Positions 5,801 to 13,080 of a DNA stretch of 17,321 bases are shown piece by piece; within the stretch, counting starts at the first letter, position 1, and every line of letters begins with the position of its first letter. The position numbers were made by a program, and so were the translations under genes. The notes under the pieces are model-generated. The model did not search any database, had not been told where the DNA came from, and was given only the letters and a program-made list of their open reading frames with translations. The DNA is from Bacillota bacterium (GTDB lineage: Bacteria > Bacillota > Proteinivoracia > UBA4975): assembly GCA_012727415.1 (NCBI GenBank), contig JAAYHI010000021.1, forward strand, positions 1-17,321, in the 5' to 3' direction.

Positions 5801-7418
5801 ATGGATTCCCTCCCGATTTATGATGTAAAATGCGGGCCAGGTCCGCCGAGGAGATGTCGGTGCCAACCACGTCTTCTACCAGCATGGCTGTATGCTCCAG
5901 ACCTAAAGGCATCAGGGAGATGCGAACCGAGGGAGCATATTTCTGCAAGGGATGGTCTGGGGATATTTCATTATCCCTGTATGCGCCGATGACTAACAAA
6001 TTGCTGAGGCTGGCATCACCCACCAGGTACTGGAGCAGATTAAAGGTTGCCGGATCAGCCCACTGGAGGTCATCCACAAAGATCACCAAGGGATGAAGTG
6101 GTCGGGCAAAGACACGGATAAAGTCCCGGAACACCATAAACAAACGATTTTCTGCCTCCTTGGGCTGCAATACGTCTCCAGGTGGCTGCCGCCCGATGAC
6201 GCTTTCCAGTTCCGGGACAATCCCGGCGATTACTGCTCCGTTGCGCCCAAGGGCTTTGATTATTTTTTTTCGCCAGCTCTCCAGCTCATCAGGACTCCTC
6301 GTCAACAACATTTTCAGCAAGCTTCCCACAGCCGTTGCCAAGGGGGCATAGGGAATATTTCTCTTTAACTGGTCGCATTTGCCGGCAATGAAGAATGCCT
6401 CGTTCCCAATCAAGGGACAAAAGCCCTTGGTAACCAAAGCTGTCTTGCCAACCCCGGCGAAACCGCCAATGAGAACAGTTTGCGTGGCTCCCGCCAACGC
6501 CTTTTCGTAAGCTGCCCGCAACAAGGCGATTTCATCCTCCCGCCCATATAGCCGCCGGGGCAAATGAAAGCAGGCATACTTATCCGCTACCCCGATGGAG
6601 AACTCCGCTTTGCCCAACTGAGCCAGGTCCCGACTGCACCTTGCCAGATCCGCCTCCAAGCCCCAGGCACTCTGATATCTCTCCTCCACTGGCTTGGCCA
6701 GCAGCTTCATAACTATATCTGAAATCAGCTGGGGCATATCGGGGTTCAGCTCCCGAGGCGGGCTGGGAATCTGAGTCATCTGGGCATAAATCCATTGGTC
6801 AGGACTTTCTGCCTGCAAGGGCAGCTGTCCGGTCAGCAACTGGTACAAAACGACCCCCAGAGAATACAGATCACTCCTGTGGTCTGCTGCAATGCCCCCA
6901 CATTGCTCTGGAGACAAATATCCCCAGACCCCAGAGGGAACAGGTGGCTGGGTACTTGCCCCGGTGTCAGATACAGCATCGCCAATATTAAAGAGGTACA
7001 CTGATTCCGTCCCGGGATGGATGAGAATCTTGTCCCAGGTCAATGTCCTGAGAATTATCCCCTTCTGGTGCAGGCCGCAGAGGATTTTTGTCAGTTTGCT
7101 GGCCAGCTCGAGAAAAGTATATATTTCCAGCCGGCCTTTCTTCTCCACCCACTCCTGCAGGGGCACAGCATCAACGCCTTCCATAATCAGGGCAAAATTT
7201 CCGGAATGCTCTAAGGCCAGTGGCGGAACAATCCCAGGGAGCTTCAACTCCCGAGTCAGCTCATACTCGTGGATAAGCCGCGCAATCCCAAATACATTCA
7301 TTCCTTGATTCTTGAGAATCTTTACCAAAACAGGCTTCTGATCCAGAATCGAATTGCCCTTGTATATCTGAACAGTCTCATCCTCATAGATCTTTCGCCC
7401 TAAAGAGTAGCTCCACAT
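2835..7418 (-). CDS. Pseudokinase-STAND ATPase-TPR-GAF-LuxR regulator
   Basis: A 1527-residue cytoplasmic multidomain regulator. Residues 1-260 are a Ser/Thr kinase fold; about 288-560 a STAND/COG3899-type ATPase with Walker A GGFAGVGKT (318-326) and Walker B VIFVDDLQWAD (445-455). Next come helical TPR-like repeats (about 715-1255), a GAF domain (about 1300-1442) and a C-terminal LuxR helix-turn-helix (1465-1527, SRETEVLNLIAQGMSNKEIA). The kinase domain keeps Lys33 in VLVKIL and a Glu near 51-53. HRD is replaced by Leu-Arg-Thr (123-125), the metal-binding Asn of that loop by Lys130, DFG by Asn-Ile-Gly (144-146), and the glycine loop is not recognisable. It should be a pseudokinase. Relatives with this N-terminal layout often end in a histidine kinase; here DNA binding replaces it, making a one-component sensor-regulator. 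The ATPase motifs look intact. The start follows AGGGGGGT at 7 bases. The target is probably the adjacent exported-protein genes (inferred). Confidence 0.9.
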   Translation of the reverse strand: MWSYSLGRKIYEDETVQIYKGNSILDQKPVLVKILKNQGMNVFGIARLIHEYELTRELKLPGIVPPLALEHSGNFALIMEGVDAVPLQEWVEKKGRLEIYTFLELASKLTKILCGLHQKGIILRTLTWDKILIHPGTESVYLFNIGDAVSDTGASTQPPVPSGVWGYLSPEQCGGIAADHRSDLYSLGVVLYQLLTGQLPLQAESPDQWIYAQMTQIPSPPRELNPDMPQLISDIVMKLLAKPVEERYQSAWGLEADLARCSRDLAQLGKAEFSIGVADKYACFHLPRRLYGREDEIALLRAAYEKALAGATQTVLIGGFAGVGKTALVTKGFCPLIGNEAFFIAGKCDQLKRNIPYAPLATAVGSLLKMLLTRSPDELESWRKKIIKALGRNGAVIAGIVPELESVIGRQPPGDVLQPKEAENRLFMVFRDFIRVFARPLHPLVIFVDDLQWADPATFNLLQYLVGDASLSNLLVIGAYRDNEISPDHPLQKYAPSVRISLMPLGLEHTAMLVEDVVGTDISSADLARILHHKSGGNPFFLHQLLKMVYQQGSLYFDAEAGAWKWDLSAIGALKPGEDVLELFLDKLELLPGETRAVLEWAACIGNTFTLELLTAVWGRGIEETISSLMPAVLEGLILEEKGTETQVYVFLHDRVQQAVYTSLSEAEKKRKHLAIGRTLLHGAGDIPGAIIAVMDHYNRCLDMVDGADERGQLARYNLLAGRRAKATAAFAAALEYFRMGQSLLPPAAWDTDYRLTHDLYLELAQAQHLVGNMEEAEELFATVLDHTPDLLERADIYAIKVILYAGAGKYAEAVQTGINALAKLGVRVPLQPSRLDYAREFLLSRWYMLNKKIEDLRDLPEPRKPVYAKVAELFSRLCTVTLAWHPELYSFIIIKAGNHSVRHGNTEMCSMGYLGYAITAGSVLGNYAAGERYGRVCLDLLSRYPHSSYQCLINFVYGCFIVHWTNYAALALEYFERAITYSMAAGNIMVMGYAHCMVLEVNYLLGRPLSEVASILEEKKDAAKGLKHDNLDINIGIYSYLLAALRGQITVVEAIEKMHRDEHRELVTKDKCALATLYILETQLLYLVGRYKEALAVARKVESLEDAIMGFLNSAEYNLYYSLAIAEALQDCPASLKGRYQRQLQKNLAQMKKWAKSCPENFQHKYLLLAAETARLKKRKVKAMALFQQAVDSARQSGYMQNEALANLVAGKFYARQGLGQLARTHLLDACQGFTRWGSPVIVQRIYQQYSHILGADVDWGLAEILKEIFEGSQFSALAPQDPGPDFVSQVVEHVARETDGKKKLINLLSLVAKGINADRGYILFLRDDGLNIEAALAPGRNDVVLKSVALDQVKDIARAVVRYVARTLETVVVNSDSPAEIFANDPYIAVSGPCSIAATPLIIKGIPVGVLYLENSQMAGVFSTGPQEILKMLTTQIACTTALRGSMATEGKVPADASLYMADPLTSRETEVLNLIAQGMSNKEIAAELGITINTVKGYIKIIYDKLGVHRRVQAVDKARELKII

Positions 7419-7424
7419 AATAAT

Positions 7425-7432
7425 ACCCCCCT
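7425..7432 (-). promoter_or_regulatory. AGGGGGG(T) Shine-Dalgarno of the large regulator
   Basis: Minus-strand AGGGGGGT lies 7 bases before the ATG at 7418, the same layout as at 2636-2643. The gap from here to mutS2 (7433-7621) holds the mutS2 terminator-like hairpin and probably this gene's promoter, but I see no convincing -35/-10 pair. Confidence 0.65.
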
Positions 7433-7586
7433 ATTGTAATCAATTCTACCATTAGGACGAGTTTTCCTGTATGTACTCCCAGGCTCACACTGCCAATATT
7501 TGCAGGCATTTAAAACCTGCTGAAGACTAGTTATTTCTCCTTAACATTGTATTGGCGGCTGACCCAAAATGAGTAGCCTGAAACAA

Positions 7587-7615
7587 TAATGGCTGTCGCA
7601 AGTATTGCGACAGCC
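7587..7615 (-). terminator. Terminator-like hairpin after mutS2
   Basis: A perfect 11-bp stem (7591-7601 with 7605-7615, GGCTGTCGCAA) with a 3-base loop begins 6 bases after the mutS2 stop. The following minus-strand sequence ATTATTGTTT is T-rich but interrupted, so termination may be incomplete. Confidence 0.7.
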
Positions 7616-7621
7616 TTAGCA

Positions 7622-9949
7622 TCATTTTAAATCTACGACAGTCACTCCGCTGCCGCCTTCGCCGGCAGCACCATACCTGTATCCAGAGACTGCGGGATGG
7701 GTCTTGAGATACTCCTGAAGTCCACGGCCCAAGGCCCCGGTCCCCTTGCCGTGAATAACAGTGACCTGGGCCAATCCCGCCAGCACTGCAGAGTCCAGAT
7801 ACTTCTCCAGATTTATACAAGCTTCTTCCACCATCTGCCCTCGGAGATCTATTTCCGGGGAAATCGTCGCCGCCGAAGTCCTGACGATGTTCCGCCCTTT
7901 GCCCTCAACAGACTCTTCTGCGGCCAGGCGCAAATCCGCCAGCTTGACATTGACCTTCATTATCCCAACCTGGACGACGGCCTCTTCTTCAGAGAGTAAG
8001 GAGACAATAGTCCCGGATTTATTCAAGGACAGCACTCGCACCGGTTGCCCGGGCGAGAGCTGAGATGGTTGCGGCGGCGTCCCCTCTGGGGGCGGGGTTG
8101 AGCCTGGTATGGGCTTCAGCTTCTCTCTGACCTTCCTGGATAACTCGCTTAAGTCTCCTGCCCGGGACTGAGCCTGGCGGAGCTCTGCCAGCAAGGCCTC
8201 AGCCTCAAAGCGGGCACTCCTCAGCAGCTCATTGCTTTTTTGCCTGGCCTGTTCCAAAATCTTTCCTTGCTGTTCCTCCAGTTTCTGCAGGCGCTGCTCG
8301 CTGAGGAGGCGCAATTTCTCCGCCTGGTCCCGCTCTGCTTTAGCCTGGGCCAGGGCCTTTTCCGCCTCAATGCGCTTTTCCTCCAGGGAGGCAATGAGGT
8401 CCTCGGTGCGGCGGGTGTCTGTCTTCAGCAGTTGTCGGGCGTTATTAACCACGTCAGGATTAAGCCCCAGGCGCAAGGCGATTTCGAAGGCATTGCTCTT
8501 CCCCGGGGACCCGATAATGAGGCGATAGGTGGGGCGCAATGTCTCGACATCGAATTCCACACTGGCGTTTTGCACGCCGGGCTCAGTAGAGGCATAAGCC
8601 TTGAGTTCACTGTAATGGGTGGTAGCCACCACCGAGATGCCAGCGGACTTCAGTTTGCCCAATATAGCTGTGGCCAGGGCAGCCCCTTCGGCGGGATCCG
8701 TTCCTGCTCCCAATTCGTCCAGCAGCACAAGGGAGTTGCTGTCGGCCAGCTCCAGTATCTCAACGATATTGGTCATATGGGAGGAAAAAGTACTCAGAGA
8801 TTGCTCAATACTTTGTTCATCGCCGATGTCGGCGAAAATATTCGTAAATACCGGCACACAGCTCCCGGAAGACACCGGCAGCCACATCCCGCATTGGGCC
8901 ATGAGGCAAAAAAGGCCTGCCGTCTTTAGGGTTACTGTCTTGCCGCCGGTGTTAGGGCCGGTAATCACCAATACTGAATAGTCATCACCCAGCACAATGG
9001 TCACAGGAACCACTTCCAGGACTGAAAGAAGGGGATGGCGGGCATTTTTGAGAACCAGGCGGCCATCCCGGCGAATTTCCGGCGCCGTCCCGTCCAGAGC
9101 CAAACCCAGTTTAGCCTTGGCAAAGGCAAAATCTATTTCTCCGGCAGCATCCAGGGCCATGGCAAGATCCTCATGGTGGGCGCCAATTCGGCCCGAGAGA
9201 TCCCGAAGGATCCGCTTAATCTCGTCCTCTTCCTGGCGCCGGAGGCCGGTGATTTCGTTGCTGGTCTCGACAACAGCGAGGGGCTCAATAAACAGCGTGG
9301 CACCGCTGGCAGACTGGTCGTGAACGACACCGGGCACCTGTCCCCGGCATTCCGATTTCACCGGCAGGCAAAAGCGCCCCTCCCGTTGCGTGACAAGGGG
9401 CTCCTGAAGGTACTTCTGCATGGCCGGGGATTTTATCATGGCGTCCAGCCGGGCCCGCAACTTGGCTTCAGCGGTTTCGATTTTCCTGCGCAGAGATCTG
9501 AGCTCAGGGCTGGCACTGTCCAGCACATTCCCGTCCCAGTCCACCGCCTGGCGCAAATCCTTCAACAACTGCGGCAAGTCCACCAATCCGTAAGCCGTAA
9601 GATATAACCAGCTGTCCTCTGCCGCATGTTTTTTCATAAATCGCTGCAGGGATGCCGACCCTTCCAAAAAAGAAGCAACCTTAAACAGGCTGCGGGGATC
9701 TAAAATTGCCCCCTTGCCTGCACGACTAATCTCATCGCTGATATCTTCCAATCCGGAAAGAGGCGGACTTTCTTTGCTCAGCACATCTGCAGCCTGGCAG
9801 GTTTGCCCTTGCAGGTCGAGGACCTGGCGGTAATCTGTTGCGGGTATGATTTCCGCAGCCAAATCCTCCCCCATGGGAGTTGCGCATCTTTCCCGGAGCA
9901 TGTCGATTATTTTCTCAAATTCCAGCAGGCGCAAACTGCGCTGATGCAT
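7622..9949 (-). CDS. mutS2: MutS2 endonuclease / ribosome-rescue ATPase
   Basis: A 775-residue protein of normal family length. An N-terminal core and clamp region is followed by the ABC-type ATPase with Walker A GPNTGGKT (331-338) and Walker B LVLLDELGAGTDP (Asp411-Glu412). Then come a charged coiled coil (about 510-610) and a C-terminal Smr domain (about 696-775) with IDLRG and HGKGTGAL. It lacks the MutS mismatch-recognition domain, as expected for MutS2. Family members act on recombination intermediates and, in Bacillus, on collided ribosomes; which applies here cannot be told from sequence. Two nearby starts exist (GTG 9958, ATG 9955), but ATG 9949 has the best spacing from AAAGGAG and matches the usual family N-terminus. 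It has its own extended -10 promoter just upstream and is probably not dependent on the pts transcript. Confidence 0.96.
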   Translation of the reverse strand: MHQRSLRLLEFEKIIDMLRERCATPMGEDLAAEIIPATDYRQVLDLQGQTCQAADVLSKESPPLSGLEDISDEISRAGKGAILDPRSLFKVASFLEGSASLQRFMKKHAAEDSWLYLTAYGLVDLPQLLKDLRQAVDWDGNVLDSASPELRSLRRKIETAEAKLRARLDAMIKSPAMQKYLQEPLVTQREGRFCLPVKSECRGQVPGVVHDQSASGATLFIEPLAVVETSNEITGLRRQEEDEIKRILRDLSGRIGAHHEDLAMALDAAGEIDFAFAKAKLGLALDGTAPEIRRDGRLVLKNARHPLLSVLEVVPVTIVLGDDYSVLVITGPNTGGKTVTLKTAGLFCLMAQCGMWLPVSSGSCVPVFTNIFADIGDEQSIEQSLSTFSSHMTNIVEILELADSNSLVLLDELGAGTDPAEGAALATAILGKLKSAGISVVATTHYSELKAYASTEPGVQNASVEFDVETLRPTYRLIIGSPGKSNAFEIALRLGLNPDVVNNARQLLKTDTRRTEDLIASLEEKRIEAEKALAQAKAERDQAEKLRLLSEQRLQKLEEQQGKILEQARQKSNELLRSARFEAEALLAELRQAQSRAGDLSELSRKVREKLKPIPGSTPPPEGTPPQPSQLSPGQPVRVLSLNKSGTIVSLLSEEEAVVQVGIMKVNVKLADLRLAAEESVEGKGRNIVRTSAATISPEIDLRGQMVEEACINLEKYLDSAVLAGLAQVTVIHGKGTGALGRGLQEYLKTHPAVSGYRYGAAGEGGSGVTVVDLK

Positions 9950-9973
9950 TGCCATCACTCCTTTGATGGCCTA

Positions 9974-9982
9974 ATTATATCA
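9974..9982 (-). promoter_or_regulatory. Extended -10 promoter of mutS2
   Basis: Minus-strand TGATATAAT (TG-N-TATAAT) lies 25 bases before the mutS2 ATG. No good -35 box is present; the region where it would fall is the hairpin of the ptsH terminator. An extended -10 can work without one. Confidence 0.6.
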
Positions 9983-9985
9983 CAA

Positions 9986-10006
9986 GAAAAAGCCCGCTGA
10001 CGGGCT
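9986..10006 (-). terminator. Intrinsic terminator of the pts genes
   Basis: AGCCCG (9991-9996), 4-base loop, CGGGCT (10001-10006), followed on the minus strand by T5. It begins 6 bases after the ptsH stop. The stem is short (6 bp) but GC-rich. Confidence 0.75.
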
Positions 10007-10012
10007 GGTTTA

Positions 10013-10273
10013 TCAATCTGAAAAAGAAGCAATAATTTCTGCTAAAGTATCTACTGCCTGCTGGGCATCTTCTCCCTCGGCCTTGATTAAGATTTCGCTC
10101 CCCGGGCCAGCTCCCAGGGACATAACCCCCATTATGCTCTTGGCGTTAACCTCTTTGTCCCCCAGGGTTATGCTTACATCACTGGAAAATTGGCCGGCCT
10201 TTTGCACAAATAGAGCCGCAGGACGGGCATGAAGGCCTGTCTTATTTTTTATAACAACCTTCTTTTCTGCCAT
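10013..10273 (-). CDS. ptsH: HPr, phosphocarrier protein of the PTS
   Basis: An 86-residue cytoplasmic protein, the normal HPr length. His15 in GLHARPA accepts phosphate from enzyme I and passes it to sugar-specific EIIA proteins. Ser46 in AKSIMGVMSL is the site used by HPr kinase/phosphorylase in Bacillota for catabolite repression, so this looks like a full HPr with both catalytic and regulatory roles, not a Crh-type variant that lacks His15. It follows ptsI by 20 bases with a strong ribosome binding site (AGGAGGA), reversing the common ptsH-ptsI order. A terminator follows at once, so this is the last gene of the cluster. Confidence 0.97.
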   Translation of the reverse strand: MAEKKVVIKNKTGLHARPAALFVQKAGQFSSDVSITLGDKEVNAKSIMGVMSLGAGPGSEILIKAEGEDAQQAVDTLAEIIASFSD

Positions 10274-10293
10274 TGCTCTTCCTCCTTCTTCCC

Positions 10294-12009
10294 TTATAAT
10301 ATATCCTTTAGTTCTGCTTCCAGAAGAATCCTGATTTCTTTGCCGTCAGTGCACTTCTGGGCCCGCTCCCACAGCTCCCTGCAGCGCCCGATATCCAAGG
10401 AACGGATAACGGCCTTGACTTTAGGAATGCTGGAGGCACTCATGCTAAATTCATCCAGGCCCATAGCCATCAACAGGGGAGCCGCCAGGGGCTCACCAGC
10501 CATTTCGCCGCACATGCCCACGAACTTGCCGTATTTGTGACCGCAGCTGATTACATGGGCAATGAGGCGGAGTACAGCTGGATTAAAGGGGTCATATAAA
10601 TAAGATACCTTCTGATTCATGCGGTCGACAGCACAAGTATACTGAATCAGGTCATTTGTGCCAATGCTGAAGAAGTCCACTTCTTGAGCAAAATGATCGG
10701 CCTGAACAGCTGCGGAGGGAATTTCGATCATGATGCCCAGCTTATAATTCCGCGTAAACTCTGCCCCTTCAGCTTCCAGTTCGGCCTCCACTTGCCTGAG
10801 CAGCTCCTTGGTCTGGCGCACTTCAGCCGGGACTGCAACCATGGGCAGCATGATCCAGGGATTGCCTGCCACTCCGGCCCGGAGAATTGCCCGCAGCTGG
10901 ATCCTAAACATCTCCGGGTTGGCCAAGCAAAGGCGGATGGCCCTCTTGCCCAGGAAGGGGTTGAGTTCCTTGTCCATCTTCAGGTAGGGCAACTCTTTGT
11001 CGCCGCCGATGTCCAGGGTCCGGATAATCACAGGCTCATCGCCAAAGGCCTCGAGAACCTGGCGATAGGCATGATACTGTTCCTGTTCCGAAGGCATGTC
11101 GGTGCGGTCCATATACAGAAACTCAGTGCGATACAGGCCGACACCGTCGGCGCCGTAAGCCAAAGCTGCCTCCACATCCTTGGGGGTGCCGATGTTGGCG
11201 GCCAGCTCAAAGGTGGTGCCATCGGTGGCCGCGGCCGGCAAGTCCTTGAGTTCCTGGAGTTGCGCCTTGCGCTGGTCGTACTTCACTTTTTTCGCCTGAT
11301 ATTCCGCCAATACTGCCGGCGAAGGATTGACGAAAACCTCGCCGCTACAGCCATCTACGATGACGGTATCCCCGGAATTTACAGCACCCAACTCCCCCGC
11401 TCCCACTACGGCGGGAATCTCCAGGGATCTGGCCATGATGGCGCTATGGGAAGTCCTGCCCCCGATTTCGGTGACAAAGGCCAGGACCTTGTTTTTATCC
11501 ATTTGAGCGGTGTCCGAAGGGGCCAAATCATGAGCAAAGACCACAGCAGCCTCCTGCATATCAGCCAGGGTCTCGGTCTCCACTCCCAGGAGATTATTGA
11601 CCCAGCGCCTGCCGATATCCCGGACATCTGCAGCCCTGCCCCGCATATATTCGTCTTCCATAGCGTCGAACATGCAGGCATAGGCCTCACAGGCGTCGCA
11701 GACCGCGGCCTCAGCGTTGCTTCCCTGGACAATCTTATCCGAAATTGCTTCCGTGAGCATCGGGTCTTCCAGGATCATGAGATGGGCATCAAAGATAGCG
11801 GCCTCTTTCTCTCCGGCCTTGGCAGCCAGGCTTTCCCGGATACCAGCCAGTTGAACCTGGGTCTTGTTCCTTGCCTGTTTAAGCCTGGCCAGTTCCGAAT
11901 CCCTGTTTTCAGGGGATATACCGTATCTGGGCAACTCAAGCACAGATTCTTTCACTACAAAAGCTTTCCCAATCACTATACCGTCAGATGCTGCAATTCC
12001 TTTTATCAC
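10294..12009 (-). CDS. ptsI: PTS enzyme I (phosphoenolpyruvate-protein phosphotransferase)
   Basis: A 571-residue cytoplasmic enzyme that takes phosphate from phosphoenolpyruvate and gives it to HPr. The phosphohistidine is His188 in GGRTSHSAIMAR. The PEP-binding barrel shows TEFLYMDR, GGDKELPY and the catalytic Cys near 500 in GMCGEMAGEP. I place the start at the GTG at 12009: it follows GGGAGG by 7 bases and gives MIKGIAASDG, the usual N-terminus. The longer ATG form (12057) adds 16 atypical residues. An out-of-frame ATG TGA overlaps the GTG start. It lies 58 bases after the lipoate ligase gene and 20 bases before ptsH. Its place behind sugar-phosphate genes suggests this PTS serves that pathway, although these proteins are general. 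Confidence 0.96.
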   Translation of the reverse strand: MIKGIAASDGIVIGKAFVVKESVLELPRYGISPENRDSELARLKQARNKTQVQLAGIRESLAAKAGEKEAAIFDAHLMILEDPMLTEAISDKIVQGSNAEAAVCDACEAYACMFDAMEDEYMRGRAADVRDIGRRWVNNLLGVETETLADMQEAAVVFAHDLAPSDTAQMDKNKVLAFVTEIGGRTSHSAIMARSLEIPAVVGAGELGAVNSGDTVIVDGCSGEVFVNPSPAVLAEYQAKKVKYDQRKAQLQELKDLPAAATDGTTFELAANIGTPKDVEAALAYGADGVGLYRTEFLYMDRTDMPSEQEQYHAYRQVLEAFGDEPVIIRTLDIGGDKELPYLKMDKELNPFLGKRAIRLCLANPEMFRIQLRAILRAGVAGNPWIMLPMVAVPAEVRQTKELLRQVEAELEAEGAEFTRNYKLGIMIEIPSAAVQADHFAQEVDFFSIGTNDLIQYTCAVDRMNQKVSYLYDPFNPAVLRLIAHVISCGHKYGKFVGMCGEMAGEPLAAPLLMAMGLDEFSMSASSIPKVKAVIRSLDIGRCRELWERAQKCTDGKEIRILLEAELKDIL

Positions 12010-12067
12010 ATGTAAACCTCCCACTAACAAGTAACATATCCGTAAAAGTCGAAACACATGCGCAAGC

Positions 12068-13045
12068 CTAAAGGGATTGGCTGCCCAGCCAATCTGCCAC
12101 TTCCATCAGCTCCAGCCTTGCCCCGGCTGCAGATTGGACTCGGCTCCTTAGCTCCGGAGGTGACAAGGGAGCCCCCTTAACAGCCTGAGCAATCAACGGC
12201 GGCAAATATACATCCAAAGAGTCGCTATAAACTTTTGCCTCGTTAATTACACCGTCTTTCACAGTCAGGTGAAGTTGTACCTCACCCCAGGAAAACCGCT
12301 CCTCCAGAAGCATGTCAAACCTGGGTGTCCGTCCCAACCGCCATTGCCAGGAGGAATGCTTGCTGTACAACCCCTGAATCTCCTTGAGCGCTTCCTCAGA
12401 GAGTTCAAGGATCTGGTAATCGCCGTATTCTTCAGCGAAAGTAGCGCAAAGCGCCTGCTTAACATTGTCAACGCTTAGTCCCGGGGCAAAATCTGCCAGG
12501 TTGCACACTCTGGCCTGGACTGATGCAACTCCTTTTGCGCGAATCTTTTTATCTGATACGCTCAGGTACTTCAGAAGCCGGGAGAGGTCTGTATTTACCA
12601 GCAAGGTGCCATGATGCTGGCGGCCTTCCCTGACCTCACAGAAGGCATTGCCGGAAAACTTTTTCCCCTGGACCAGGATGTCGTTTCTGCCGGAGAACTC
12701 AGCGGGAATTCCCAAAGCTTGCACTGTGCGGATAATTACATCCATTTGTCTGGGCACGTGATACTTTTTCTTGTGGGCAATAAATGAAAAGTTCACATTG
12801 CCCAAATCATGAAAGACTGCGCCCCCCCCTGAGATGCGCCTCACCAGCTTCACCCCATCTGCTTCCATAGCGGTCAGATTACATTCACGCCAGGGGTTTT
12901 GATGCTTGCCAATGACAACACAAGCAGCATTGACATATAAGTGAAGGATGATGTCATCCTCCCCCACATTGCGGAGCAAGAACTCATCGACGGCGAGATT
13001 TTGCCAGCCATCATCGGTTTGATGGAAAAATACGTAATTGGCCAT
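12068..13045 (-). CDS. Lipoate-protein ligase A family protein
   Basis: A 325-residue cytoplasmic enzyme of the LplA family, which activates free lipoate with ATP and attaches it to a lysine of E2 or GcvH proteins. Visible motifs are RRISGGGAVFHD (69-80), the adenylate-binding lysine region QGKKFSGNAF (126-135), and HHGTLLVNTD (144-153). The C-terminal accessory domain carries WRLGRTPRFD, so the ligase should be self-sufficient. The ATG at 13045 is chosen because GGGAGG precedes it; a 24-codon upstream extension would run through this site and through the gap after the previous gene. It starts 35 bases after the iron alcohol dehydrogenase stop. No lipoylated protein is encoded in the window, so its link to the rest of the operon is unclear. 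An octanoyltransferase role is possible but less likely given the full accessory domain. Confidence 0.9.
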   Translation of the reverse strand: MANYVFFHQTDDGWQNLAVDEFLLRNVGEDDIILHLYVNAACVVIGKHQNPWRECNLTAMEADGVKLVRRISGGGAVFHDLGNVNFSFIAHKKKYHVPRQMDVIIRTVQALGIPAEFSGRNDILVQGKKFSGNAFCEVREGRQHHGTLLVNTDLSRLLKYLSVSDKKIRAKGVASVQARVCNLADFAPGLSVDNVKQALCATFAEEYGDYQILELSEEALKEIQGLYSKHSSWQWRLGRTPRFDMLLEERFSWGEVQLHLTVKDGVINEAKVYSDSLDVYLPPLIAQAVKGAPLSPPELRSRVQSAAGARLELMEVADWLGSQSL

Positions 13046-13080
13046 ATTTTCCTCCCTGCCAGGGGTGGCACATAAGTCTT

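Noticed and set aside
7433..7590. Small gene or RNA in the gap between mutS2 and the large regulator
   Set aside because: Only very short frames and a weak GCAGG/CCTGC hairpin are seen; nothing supports a gene. The region more likely holds the promoter of the large regulator.
10684..12015. A 443-codon open frame on the plus strand opposite ptsI
   Set aside because: It lies wholly antisense to a clearly conserved gene, its translation shows no recognisable domain, and it has no promoter or ribosome binding site of note. It is a codon-bias shadow.
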